A stretch of DNA of 10,407 nucleotides from the NCBI GenBank assembly GCA_017550775.1, contig JAFZOA010000372.1, forward strand, positions 1 through 10,407. The letters run 5' to 3'. The notes under the pieces were generated by a model. The model saw only the letters and a program-made list of their open reading frames with translations. It had not been told where the DNA came from and made no database searches. Position 1 is the first letter of the stretch; each line of letters begins with the position of its first letter. Below are positions 1 through 6,242 of this stretch, in pieces. The stretch comes from Ruminiclostridium sp. (GTDB lineage Bacteria > Bacillota_A > Clostridia > Oscillospirales > Ruminococcaceae). A program made the position numbers and the translations under genes.

Positions 1-1008
1 CTTCCGCCCGGTATGCGGGAGACCCTCTACTTCAAGGACGACGACAGCCGCCTGAGCTTTCTCCAGGGAAGCTACATCACCCTCACCAACATGACCGACG
101 CGGACATTGACCGCATCATAAAAATGAAGCTCGGCGTGAACGTTTCGGTGCATACCACAGACCCCGAGCTGCGAAAGAAGATGCTCTGCAACCGGTTCGC
201 CGGCGACGTGCTCCGCTATATCGGGCGAATGGCGGAGGGCGGGATAACCATGAACTGTCAGATCGTTCTGTGCCGCGGCTGGAATGACGGCGAGCAGCTC
301 AGACGCACGCTTTCCGACCTTACCGCGCTGTACCCCGCCGTCAAGAGCATCGCCGTCGTGCCCTTCGGGGCGACAAAGTACCGCGAGGGGCTTCCCCATA
401 TCGAGCTGCACGACGCGGCATCGGCGGGGGAGGCTGTGGACATCATCGAGTCTTTCGGGGAGAAGATGCTCGGCCTGTACGGTGACCGCGTGGTTTATCC
501 GGCGGACGAGCTTTTCATAAGGGCGGGAAGAGAGCCGCCCCCGGGCGAGTACTACGGGAGCTATGACCAGTACGAGAACGGCGTGGGTATGTGGTCGTAC
601 CTACGGGACGGCTTCGTGGAGGAGCTTGAAGAGCGCGAACCGGACAATGTCCGCCGCGAACTCACCGTCGCTACCGGAGCTCTCGCCGCACCTCTGATAG
701 AGCGGCTTGCAGGGCTGTTCTGCGGGAAGTTCACCGGCTCTGTGATACACGTTGTGACCGTGAAGAACCGGTTCTTCGGAGAGACAGTCACCGTCGCGGG
801 GCTGGTAACGGGAGCCGACCTTACCGCGCAGCTCGCCGGGAAGGATGTCGGTGAGCGGGTACTGATACCGTCGGCGATGCTCCGCTCGGACGAGGACGTG
901 TTCCTTGACGACATGACTCTCGCACAGGCGGAGGAGCTTATCGGAGTGCCGGTGATACCGGTGGGCGAAGAGCCGTATGAGCTTATAGACGCAATACTTT
1001 TGGAGTGA
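1..1008 (+). CDS. DUF512 / radical SAM-like protein, 3' part (5' end outside window)
   Basis: The reading frame is open from base 1 (Leu-Pro-Pro-Gly before the first Met at 13), so the true start lies upstream; the Met at 13 is internal. The beginning, GMRETLYFKDDD followed by RLSFLQG, matches the stretch that directly follows the Fe-S CxxxCxFCF motif in the TIGR03279-type 'putative radical SAM / DUF512' family. That cysteine motif is therefore expected just outside the window. The radical-SAM barrel remainder covers roughly fragment residues 1-125 (including the VNVSVHTTDPELR and MNCQIVLCRGWND blocks), and the DUF512 domain follows (PFGATKYREGLP, then YPADELFIRAG, to the C-terminal VPVIPVGEEPYELIDAIL). 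Full family members are usually about 430-460 residues, often with an N-terminal PDZ-like domain. The biochemical function is not established. Family assignment is confident; role is unknown. Confidence 0.88.
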   Translation, partial: LPPGMRETLYFKDDDSRLSFLQGSYITLTNMTDADIDRIIKMKLGVNVSVHTTDPELRKKMLCNRFAGDVLRYIGRMAEGGITMNCQIVLCRGWNDGEQLRRTLSDLTALYPAVKSIAVVPFGATKYREGLPHIELHDAASAGEAVDIIESFGEKMLGLYGDRVVYPADELFIRAGREPPPGEYYGSYDQYENGVGMWSYLRDGFVEELEEREPDNVRRELTVATGALAAPLIERLAGLFCGKFTGSVIHVVTVKNRFFGETVTVAGLVTGADLTAQLAGKDVGERVLIPSAMLRSDEDVFLDDMTLAQAEELIGVPVIPVGEEPYELIDAILLE

Positions 1009-1041
1009 AGACAGGCTGTTTTCACTCCGTTTTTTTTTTTT
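1002..1041 (+). terminator. Rho-independent terminator of the DUF512 gene
   Basis: GGAGTGAA (1002-1009) pairs perfectly with TTCACTCC (1021-1028). The stem extends inward through G-T, A-T and C-G to a 5-base loop, and a run of 12 T follows from 1030. The left arm includes the TGA stop codon (1006-1008), so the hairpin overlaps the end of the coding sequence. Confidence 0.93.
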
Positions 1042-1217
1042 GCAAAATCCGACAAATTTGTGCATTTATAACAATTTGTTGATTTGCACAAGACAGATAT
1101 ACCCAATGTTATTGAAATCCTCTTTTGAAGCCTTAAAAAAAGGCGGTACAGGTCGTTTTTCTGAATTTTAGGCACCGGATTTGTTGAAAAGTACCAATTT
1201 TCAACAGTTCAGTTTAT
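1042..1217. other. AT-rich intergenic region with short palindromes
   Basis: No gene is supported here. The stretch holds ACAAATTTGT (1052-1061), AACAATTTGTT (1070-1080), outer arms TTGTGCA/TGCACAA (1058-1064 and 1085-1091), and a clean 9-bp inverted repeat at 1182-1206 listed separately. The reading frame can be extended upstream of the next gene to a TTG at 1181, but this lies upstream of the strong promoter and has no ribosome binding site. Confidence 0.6.
1182..1206. repeat. 9-bp inverted repeat, candidate operator upstream of the 3D-domain gene
   Basis: TGTTGAAAA (1182-1190) and TTTTCAACA (1198-1206) are perfect inverted copies separated by 7 bases. The centre lies about 59 bases before the predicted transcription start, a position typical of activator sites, and 11 bases separate it from the -35 box. 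No T-run follows, so it does not look like a terminator. The bound factor, if any, is unknown. Confidence 0.45.
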
Positions 1218-1246
1218 TTGACTTAACAAGAAACATACGGTATAAT
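1218..1246 (+). promoter_or_regulatory. Strong sigma-A-type promoter of the 3D-domain gene
   Basis: TTGACT (1218-1223) is followed by exactly 17 bases and a perfect TATAAT (1241-1246). Transcription would begin near 1252-1254, giving a 5' leader of about 78 bases before the ATG at 1331. Confidence 0.88.
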
Positions 1247-1306
1247 TTGCAAAAATCGGCAATACTGATTATTGAAGCTGCTTGTTTTCACTATACCTGT
1301 TTGCGG

Positions 1307-1328
1307 CGGCTTCCGAAAGGAGGAACCG
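1307..1328 (+). promoter_or_regulatory. Hairpin that can sequester the ribosome binding site
   Basis: In the mRNA, CUUCC (1310-1314) can pair with GGAGG (1319-1323) across a GAAA tetraloop, with one G-U pair. CGG (1307-1309) can pair with CCG (1326-1328) across an AA bulge. The paired GGAGG is the Shine-Dalgarno for the ATG at 1331. The fold is read directly from the sequence; any regulatory effect is inference. Confidence 0.4.
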
Positions 1329-1330
1329 AT

Positions 1331-2575
1331 ATGCTTAAACTGAGAAATAACAGCGGTGCTGTCACAGGCACGGCGGCTGTCGCGATATCAGCCGTATCTG
1401 TGGTCACGGCTGTGACAGCGCTTTGTGCCGCGAAAATAACCGCGCCGCGCTATCCGGCTGTTATCGTGGAAGACGGGATAGAGTACAGCATTGAGACGCG
1501 GGTGAATAACATTGATGACTTTGTAACGGAGCAGAGAGCAAAGCTTCACCCGTACGACGTTATCACATACGCGGGGAGCAATGAGGACGGAGAGCTTGAA
1601 ATAGCGGTTGAGCGCGCCCCTCATGTCACATTGTCCTTTGACGGCACGGAAGAGAGAGTACGCGCGATAAGCGGTGAGACGGTTGCCGATCTGCTTGCGC
1701 GGGAAAACGTCACGGTCGGTGAATACGACTTTTTAAGCCCCTCCGCAGACAGCAGGATAAACGCAAACTGTACGGTAAGCGTCACAAGGGCGTTCCCGGT
1801 AATGATAACGATCGGCATTACCGAGAAGGAAGTCCTTGCGGCGGGGATAACGGCGGGGGAGCTGCTGGTGCGTGAAGGGATATCCCTCAGCGGGTATGAC
1901 GAGCTTAACTGCCCGGTGGACGAGGTCGTGCACGAGGGCATGACGATAGAAATTAAACGGATCGAGTACCGCAAGCATACAGAATCGGAGAATATACCGT
2001 TTGAGACCGAGTACACTGACTCGCCGCTGCTGAAGATCGGCGACAGTGAGATCGTGTCCGAAGGCGTTGAAGGAGTTGTCACCAGGACTATTACCGACAA
2101 GTTCATCAACGGGGAGCCGGTTTCGAGCGAGGTGACGGATACCGTGGTGACTGAACCGGTGAACAGGGTGGTCGCGAACGGCACGGCTCTCAACACGCCG
2201 TACAGCAGGCGGGAAGGGGACTATACGCTTGAAGACGGCGTTCCGACCGAGTATGAGTATGTGCTCGAAGGCAAGGTGACTGCATACTACGCGCCCGAGG
2301 GAGCCGGAACTTTCAGCGGCCGGCCGCTGATGCTGGGGTCGGTAGGAGTAGACCCGGACGTGATCCCATTCGGCTCGGAGCTTTACATTACGTCAATGGA
2401 CGGTTCACACGTCTACGGGTACGCGGTAGCCTCAGATACAGGCTATATCAAGGGTACGGGGATAATCTGCGACGCATACATGGGTCCGACGTTCGAGGAC
2501 GCGTTTCAGTGGCAGGCGCAGTACTGCAACGTGTATGTCCTTAAAACGGGCGACAACAGCGTAAGCTGGCGATAA
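1331..2575 (+). CDS. G5 and 3D domain-containing cell-wall protein (YabE/YocH-like)
   Basis: A 414-residue exported protein expected to act on peptidoglycan. An N-terminal hydrophobic segment (about residues 10-32) serves as signal or anchor. Ubiquitin-like DUF348 repeats follow (about 44-95, 98-155, 156-212), then a G5 domain (about 210-285, with EGVEGVVTRTITDKFINGEP) and a C-terminal 3D domain (about 315-405), a double-psi beta-barrel related to lytic transglycosylases such as MltA. The three Asp residues that name the family are visible: D341 in VGVDPDVIPFGSELYI, D369 in ASDTG, D381 in CDAYM. The start is set by GGAGG at 1319-1323, 7 bases before the ATG; the upstream in-frame extension lies before the promoter. 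The architecture matches Rpf-like/YabE/YocH hydrolases of Firmicutes. It appears monocistronic, bounded by its own promoter and terminator. Enzyme activity is inferred from the family. Confidence 0.9.
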   Translation: MLKLRNNSGAVTGTAAVAISAVSVVTAVTALCAAKITAPRYPAVIVEDGIEYSIETRVNNIDDFVTEQRAKLHPYDVITYAGSNEDGELEIAVERAPHVTLSFDGTEERVRAISGETVADLLARENVTVGEYDFLSPSADSRINANCTVSVTRAFPVMITIGITEKEVLAAGITAGELLVREGISLSGYDELNCPVDEVVHEGMTIEIKRIEYRKHTESENIPFETEYTDSPLLKIGDSEIVSEGVEGVVTRTITDKFINGEPVSSEVTDTVVTEPVNRVVANGTALNTPYSRREGDYTLEDGVPTEYEYVLEGKVTAYYAPEGAGTFSGRPLMLGSVGVDPDVIPFGSELYITSMDGSHVYGYAVASDTGYIKGTGIICDAYMGPTFEDAFQWQAQYCNVYVLKTGDNSVSWR

Positions 2576-2605
2576 AAAAAAGAAGGGGGAACCCCCTTCT
2601 TTTTT
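2574..2605. terminator. Bidirectional Rho-independent terminator
   Basis: AGAAGGGGG (2581-2589) and CCCCCTTCT (2592-2600) form a perfect 9-bp stem around AA. It is flanked by A-run 2574-2581 on the left and T-run 2600-2605 on the right. It can therefore stop both the plus-strand 3D-domain gene, whose TAA is at 2573-2575, and the minus-strand pta transcript. Confidence 0.93.
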
Positions 2606-2712
2606 AGTTTACAGGTTACAGTTTACAGTTGTGATTGTCCGCTGCGCGGACTTATTGATCGTCGCCGAAGGCGACACAACAACTGTAACCTGTTAATTGT
2701 TAACTGTAAACT
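2606..2712. repeat. Palindromic ~107-bp repeat element (MITE/REP-like)
   Basis: The ends are perfect inverted copies: AGTTTACAG (2606-2614) and CTGTAAACT (2704-2712). A second inverted pair is CAGGTTACAG (2612-2621) with CTGTAACCTG (2683-2692). Two tight hairpins with 3-base loops sit in the middle: GTCCGC/GCGGAC (2637-2651) and GTCGCC/GGCGAC (2661-2675). The left arm also repeats the GTTTACAG word (2608-2614 region and 2621-2628). It contains no coding sequence and lies between a terminator and the pta stop codon. This is the look of a small dispersed non-autonomous element; other copies cannot be seen in this window, and no clear target-site duplication is visible. Confidence 0.7.
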
Positions 2713-2715
2713 GAT

Positions 2716-3732
2716 TTAAGCCATGCCGGCGGTGATGATCGCCATTTTGTAGACCTCGTCGGCTGTGCAGCCGCGGGAGAGGTCGTTGATCGGAGCGTTG
2801 AGACCCTGGAGGATAGGACCGTAAGCCTCAAATCCGCCGAGACGCTGAGCGATCTTGTAGCCGATGTTGCCTGCTTCGATGAGCGGGAAGATGAAGGTGT
2901 TCGCCTGACCTGCTACCTTGGAATCCGGGCACTTGGTCTTTGCGACCTCTGCGGAAACAGCCGCGTCGAACTGGAACTCGCCGTCGATAGTGAGCTCGGG
3001 GTCGATCTTGCGTGCTTCGATCACTGCGTCGTGGCTGAGCTGGACTGTGCCGCCCTTGTCGGAGCCGTAGGTGGAGAAGCTGAGCACCGCTACCTTGGGA
3101 TCGATGCCGAAGAATGCCGCTGTACGGGCGGTCTCAACGGCTACCTCTGCGAGCTGCTGTGCCGCGGTCTGTACCACGTTGCCGTCCTTGTCGAGCTTGT
3201 CGCTGTAGCTCAGGTTGATAGCGCAGTCGCCCATTGCGATAGTCTCCTCGCCGCCGTCCTTCTCTCTGAACAGAATGAACGATGAGCTTACGAGAGTTGA
3301 GCCTTTCTTGGTCTTGATGATCTGGAGAGCGGGTCTTACGGTGTCGGCAGTGGAGTAGGTAGCTCCGCCGAGAAGCGCGTCAGCCTTGCCCATTTTAACG
3401 AGCATGGTGCCGAAGTAGTTGGACTTCTGAAGGAAGCCGCGGCACTCGTCCTCGGTCATCTTGCCCTTGCGCAGCTCTGCCATGGTCTTTACCATTTCCT
3501 CCATGCCCTCGTAGGAAGCGGGGTCGATGATCTGAGCCTTGCCGATGTCGAAGCCGCCGTCAGCAGCAGCCTTCTTCACATCGTCGGGTGCGCCGCACAG
3601 GATAACGCCCATAAGGTCCTCTTTGAGGAGCCTGTCCGCGGCGGAAAGGATGCGCGCATCGGTGCCTTCGGTGAACACGATAGTCTTTTTGCTCGCTTTG
3701 AGATTAGCAAGCAGTTTGTCAAACATTGCCAT
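2716..3732 (-). CDS. pta: Phosphate acetyltransferase
   Basis: A 338-residue cytoplasmic enzyme converting acetyl-CoA and phosphate to acetyl phosphate and CoA (EC 2.3.1.8). With acetate kinase it forms the acetate/ATP-producing fermentation route. The length fits the short, single-domain Pta class (about 325-340 residues). Family blocks are clear: KTIVFTEGTDARIL near the N-terminus, ADALLGGATYSTADTVRPALQ, VLSFSTYGSDKGG, IDGEFQFDAAV, and the C-terminal EAGNIGYKIAQRLGG plus GPILQGLNAPINDLSRGC. The start at 3732 has GGAGG (complement of 3744-3748) 11 bases upstream; a second Met two codons later is possible. No acetate kinase gene lies next to it in the window; upstream is a divergent promoter region. 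The name is very secure. Confidence 0.96.
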   Translation of the reverse strand: MAMFDKLLANLKASKKTIVFTEGTDARILSAADRLLKEDLMGVILCGAPDDVKKAAADGGFDIGKAQIIDPASYEGMEEMVKTMAELRKGKMTEDECRGFLQKSNYFGTMLVKMGKADALLGGATYSTADTVRPALQIIKTKKGSTLVSSSFILFREKDGGEETIAMGDCAINLSYSDKLDKDGNVVQTAAQQLAEVAVETARTAAFFGIDPKVAVLSFSTYGSDKGGTVQLSHDAVIEARKIDPELTIDGEFQFDAAVSAEVAKTKCPDSKVAGQANTFIFPLIEAGNIGYKIAQRLGGFEAYGPILQGLNAPINDLSRGCTADEVYKMAIITAGMA

Positions 3733-3769
3733 AAGTTGATAAACCTCCGTTTGTAAAAATCTACCTATT

Positions 3770-3797
3770 ATTATACCACTTTTTCACAAAATTGCAA
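3770..3797 (-). promoter_or_regulatory. Promoter of pta
   Basis: On the minus strand, TTGCAA (3797-3792), 16 bases, then TATAAT (3775-3770). The -10 box is preceded by TGG, an extended -10 pattern. The -35 box falls in the spacer between the two arms of the inverted repeat at 3782-3812. Confidence 0.72.
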
Positions 3798-3812
3798 GTG
3801 TTTTTTGTGAAA
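3782..3812. repeat. 10-bp inverted repeat around the pta -35 box, candidate operator
   Basis: TTTCACAAAA (3782-3791) and TTTTGTGAAA (3803-3812) are perfect inverted copies separated by 11 bases that contain the pta -35 box. The same core TTTTGTGA recurs at 3871-3878, touching the -10 box of the divergent gene. The half-site resembles TTGTGAA as used by the redox repressor Rex, but the outward-facing order is not the standard Rex operator, so the factor is unassigned. Confidence 0.5.
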
Positions 3813-3855
3813 TTCGCACACATTTTCTGTTTGACAACAAATTCTTGCAAAACAC

Positions 3856-3884
3856 TTGATTTAATTGGGGTTTTGTGATATAAT
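3856..3884 (+). promoter_or_regulatory. Promoter of the GGDEF/partner-switching operon
   Basis: TTGATT (3856-3861), 17 bases, TATAAT (3879-3884). TGA directly before the -10 box gives an extended -10. Transcription would start near 3891, about 38 bases before the ATG at 3929. Confidence 0.82.
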
Positions 3885-3928
3885 GAGTATGTATAAATGT
3901 GGAATGTCTGTATTCGGAGGAACATTCT

Positions 3929-5146
3929 ATGAGTCTGAAAGAGCTTGTTGATGAATTTGTAAAAACAGAGATCGGCGGTGTAATCGTTACCGACGATGCA
4001 GGAAGTATACTTTACTCGGATAATAAGGCAAAGTTGTCCGATCATACCCTCAAGCGCTTTCTCGCAAGGCTCCCGCAGCTCAATTGTGAGGGTGAACGCA
4101 GAACATGGGAGCTTACCGAGTCCGACGGCGGCAAGTACTACCGCATCCTTTCCGTTGCGAAGGTGTACGACGGCAAGCTTTGCAGGTTCCACTGCCTTTC
4201 CGATGTGAGCGACCTTGCGGATCTGTCGAAGGATATCTCGGAGTATTCCCGCAGGATATCGGATTATTCCGACTTCCAGACAAAGATCATGAACCTCATC
4301 TCCAAATCCTACGACACGTTCCTGCCCGCGCTCGCAGAGCTTTGCTGCAGCGATGAGGCTGTGATACGCCTCGAAAGACTGTGGAGCGGAAAGATCGCTG
4401 TCACCTCCTACAACGGCACAGTGACGCATAAGACCTATAAGCTTGACGGCTCAAAGAACTATGACGAGATGTTCGATGTCAAGCGTTTCGAGACCTTCGG
4501 CGGGTACAGATGCCTTATGAGCGAGACTGTCGCGGACAGACGCTGCGTTGTCCTCCTGAAAGACTCCGACAGGTTCAGCAATACATTTTTCAAGGATATT
4601 TCGGTATATAATACAATACGGCTTTTCGTTGAGAACGGCATTCTTCGCGATAAGATCATTTTTGAGAGCGAGCATGACCACCTCACCGGCCTGTACAACG
4701 CCGCGAAGTTCGCACGGTCTGTCTCCGAAAGCTTCGGAAAACCCGATACCATAGCGGTCTACATTGCAAGCGTCGGTGATCTTGAATATATGAACGATCA
4801 CTACGGAAACGATGCGGGCGATACTCTCATCAAGAGAGCGGCAGACAGCATTAAGCCCGATCTTTCGGACAACGTTTTCGGTTACAGGATAGGCGGCGAT
4901 AAGTTTGCGGTCGCGGCGCTCAACATAACGAAAGAAGCTGCCGATATGCTTATCGGTACATGGAAGGAGCGTCTCGCCGAGTTCAACAGCAGCGGCGGCC
5001 CTCTCAAATGCACCCTGTCCTGCGGTATGGCTTTCGGAGAAAAGGATTATGATACAGACAAGCTGCTTGAACAGGCGGATGTCGGAATGTACAGAGAGAA
5101 AAGAAGACTCAAGGAAGAGCTTATCAGGCGTGCTTCGGCGACCTGA
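3929..5146 (+). CDS. Soluble PAS-like protein with degenerate GGDEF domain
   Basis: A 405-residue protein without membrane segments. Residues about 10-95 look PAS-like (GGVIVTDDAGSILYSDN), 95-125 form a likely helical linker, 125-240 are a second regulatory region of unclear fold (possibly GAF-like), and 245-395 form a GGDEF domain starting at DHLTGLYN (250-257). The signature is GGDKF (322-326) rather than GG(D/E)EF. Counting from conserved N289 and D298, which keep PleD spacing, the metal-binding Asp position is S281, the phosphate-contact Lys position is E286, and the fourth signature residue is K325. No RxxD inhibitory site precedes the signature. Diguanylate cyclase activity is therefore unlikely; GTP binding or a protein-protein role is more plausible. 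The start has GGAGG at 3916-3920, 8 bases upstream; a GTG at 3899 lies at the transcript's extreme 5' end and is rejected. The gene leads an operon with RsbW- and RsbV-type genes. Confidence 0.87.
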   Translation: MSLKELVDEFVKTEIGGVIVTDDAGSILYSDNKAKLSDHTLKRFLARLPQLNCEGERRTWELTESDGGKYYRILSVAKVYDGKLCRFHCLSDVSDLADLSKDISEYSRRISDYSDFQTKIMNLISKSYDTFLPALAELCCSDEAVIRLERLWSGKIAVTSYNGTVTHKTYKLDGSKNYDEMFDVKRFETFGGYRCLMSETVADRRCVVLLKDSDRFSNTFFKDISVYNTIRLFVENGILRDKIIFESEHDHLTGLYNAAKFARSVSESFGKPDTIAVYIASVGDLEYMNDHYGNDAGDTLIKRAADSIKPDLSDNVFGYRIGGDKFAVAALNITKEAADMLIGTWKERLAEFNSSGGPLKCTLSCGMAFGEKDYDTDKLLEQADVGMYREKRRLKEELIRRASAT

Positions 5147-5170
5147 CAGCCCCTAAAAGGAGGAGCGTAA

Positions 5171-5602
5171 ATGAAGGAATTAAAGGTTGAAGCTACGATC
5201 GAAAACCTTGCCAAAGTTTTCGTTTTTTTACAGGAGGCGCTTGAAAGCTGTGATGTGCCTCCGAAAGTAAAGAGACAGATAAAGCTTTGCGTGGAAGAGA
5301 TCTATATGAACATCACACACTATGCCTATAATCCCGAGACGGGACCCGCCAGAATAGGCATTGATGTGGTTGACGGAGATGTACCTTCCCGTGTGGTCAT
5401 ATCCTTCGCCGATGAAGGGAAACCGTATGATCCTCTCGGACGTGACGATCCCGATCTTGAACTCGGACTTGATGACAGACCGATAGGAGGCCTTGGGATC
5501 TACCTCGTCAAGACGACCATGGATAACGTAGCGTATGAACATATCAACGGCGAAAATGTCCTTACGATAGAGAAGGATATCGGAAAGACCGAAGGCAAGT
5601 AA
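5171..5602 (+). CDS. RsbW/SpoIIAB-type anti-sigma factor serine-protein kinase
   Basis: A 143-residue cytoplasmic GHKL ATPase (HATPase_c_2). It is expected to bind ATP, phosphorylate a STAS antagonist on serine, and hold a partner protein inactive, as SpoIIAB and RsbW do with sigma factors. The N-box is CVEEIYMNITHYAY (40-53) with E43 and N47; the G1 box is DEGKPYDP (81-88); the ATP-lid G2 box is GGLGIYLVK (106-114), followed by the typical MDNVAYEHINGENVLTIEK ending. Size matches the family (about 140-160). AAAGGAGG at 5156-5163 lies 7 bases before the ATG. The gene begins 24 bases after the GGDEF gene and 34 bases before the STAS gene, so co-transcription is likely. No sigma factor gene is nearby, so the partner is unknown. 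Confidence 0.92.
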   Translation: MKELKVEATIENLAKVFVFLQEALESCDVPPKVKRQIKLCVEEIYMNITHYAYNPETGPARIGIDVVDGDVPSRVVISFADEGKPYDPLGRDDPDLELGLDDRPIGGLGIYLVKTTMDNVAYEHINGENVLTIEKDIGKTEGK

Positions 5603-5636
5603 TTCACATATAGTTAAGAATAGGAGCAAGAGCATT

Positions 5637-5933
5637 ATGAATTTTGAAAAAACTAATGGCGGAAGCACCCTCACAGTTGAGCTTATAGGTGAAGTTGACT
5701 CAATGAATACTCCGGAGCTTGAGGAAAAGCTTCTCAAGGAGATCGACGGGGTCACCGATCTTGTTTTTGATCTTAAAAAGCTTGAATACATCTCTTCGGC
5801 AGGTCTTCGTGTACTTCTTACTATGCAGAAGACCATGAAGTCTCAGGGTACTATGGTTATCAGGAACACCAATGAAGAGGTCATGGAGATATTCAAGGTC
5901 ACCGGTTTCGTAAGACTTCTCAACCTCGTCTGA
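5637..5933 (+). CDS. STAS-domain anti-sigma factor antagonist (RsbV/SpoIIAA-like)
   Basis: A 98-residue single STAS domain protein. In this family, the unphosphorylated form binds the RsbW-type kinase and frees the kinase's captive partner; the kinase inactivates it by phosphorylating a serine, and a PP2C phosphatase reverses this. The domain opens with STLTVELIGEVDSMNTPELE, and the phosphorylation loop is YISSAGLRVLL (51-61). Aligned with the DSSGL loop of SpoIIAA, S54 is the expected phospho-site, and the preceding Asp is replaced by S53, a common variant. The start has AGGAG at 5622-5626, 10 bases upstream. Its place between the kinase and two PP2C phosphatase genes supplies all three components of a partner switch. 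The family call is secure; the cognate kinase assignment rests on adjacency. Confidence 0.93.
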   Translation: MNFEKTNGGSTLTVELIGEVDSMNTPELEEKLLKEIDGVTDLVFDLKKLEYISSAGLRVLLTMQKTMKSQGTMVIRNTNEEVMEIFKVTGFVRLLNLV

Positions 5934-6242
5934 TATTTCTCAGACGATCACTGCGGTGAGCCTGTCACTCGCCGCGGAACATAAGCTGGATCTGTCGGCC
6001 GGCAGGGAATACCCCTGTTTGCCGTGAAGTTCTGTACGCAGATTTGACCGATATCCGTGCGCCGGTAATTAATGGATTGCCCGTGTGCGGATATGACTGT
6101 TTGCAAAAGCGTTGTTATACTGTCTCATTCTTTCCTTCGTTCCGGTAATATAAAACTCCGCCGCGTAGTCCGGGATCAAAAGCGTTTCCGTAAAATGCCG
6201 TCCTCGGACATGACCCGACAGAGTAATTAAAGCAGGTAATGT
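5934..6242. other. 309-bp non-coding stretch upstream of the phosphatase pair
   Basis: No credible coding sequence was found. The left part (about 5950-6090) is GC-rich and able to fold: GCGGTGAG/CTCGCCGC (5953-5960 with 5968-5975, one G-T pair, no T-run after) and CAGGG/CCCTG (6003-6007 with 6013-6017). The right part holds a candidate promoter (6093-6121) and a 10-bp direct repeat CAAAAGCGTT at 6104-6113 and 6177-6186. No recognised riboswitch was identified; in particular the conserved GEMM c-di-GMP aptamer sequences were not seen. Confidence 0.6.
6093..6121 (+). promoter_or_regulatory. Candidate promoter of the two phosphatase genes
   Basis: ATGACT (6093-6098), 17 bases, TATACT (6116-6121), with TGT directly before the -10 box (extended -10 pattern). 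It would give a leader of about 115 bases before the ATG at 6243. The match is moderate, so read-through from the upstream genes remains possible. Confidence 0.5.

Noticed and set aside
1052..1091. Tandem small palindromes after the DUF512 terminator
   Set aside because: Short AT-rich palindromes are common by chance in such DNA, and no promoter is next to them.
561..1175. Minus-strand open frame of 204 codons
   Set aside because: Antisense to the DUF512 gene, Ser/Arg-rich, and it crosses that gene's terminator.
1181..1330. 50-codon upstream extension of the 3D-domain gene from TTG
   Set aside because: It starts before the promoter boxes (1218-1246) and lacks a ribosome site; the ATG at 1331 has both.
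3805..3822. Canonical Rex operator at the pta promoter
   Set aside because: TTGTGAA is present but the required inward-facing TTCACAA four bases later is not; the other half-site faces the wrong way.
3899..3928. GTG start extending the GGDEF protein by 10 residues
   Set aside because: It lies within about 8 bases of the predicted transcription start and the good ribosome site (3916-3920) serves the ATG at 3929.
3761..4429. Minus-strand open frame of 222 codons
   Set aside because: Mostly antisense to the GGDEF gene and running into the promoter region; no recognisable domain.
5934..6242. c-di-GMP (GEMM) riboswitch before the phosphatase genes
   Set aside because: Considered because of the GGDEF gene nearby, but the conserved aptamer core sequences are not present by eye.
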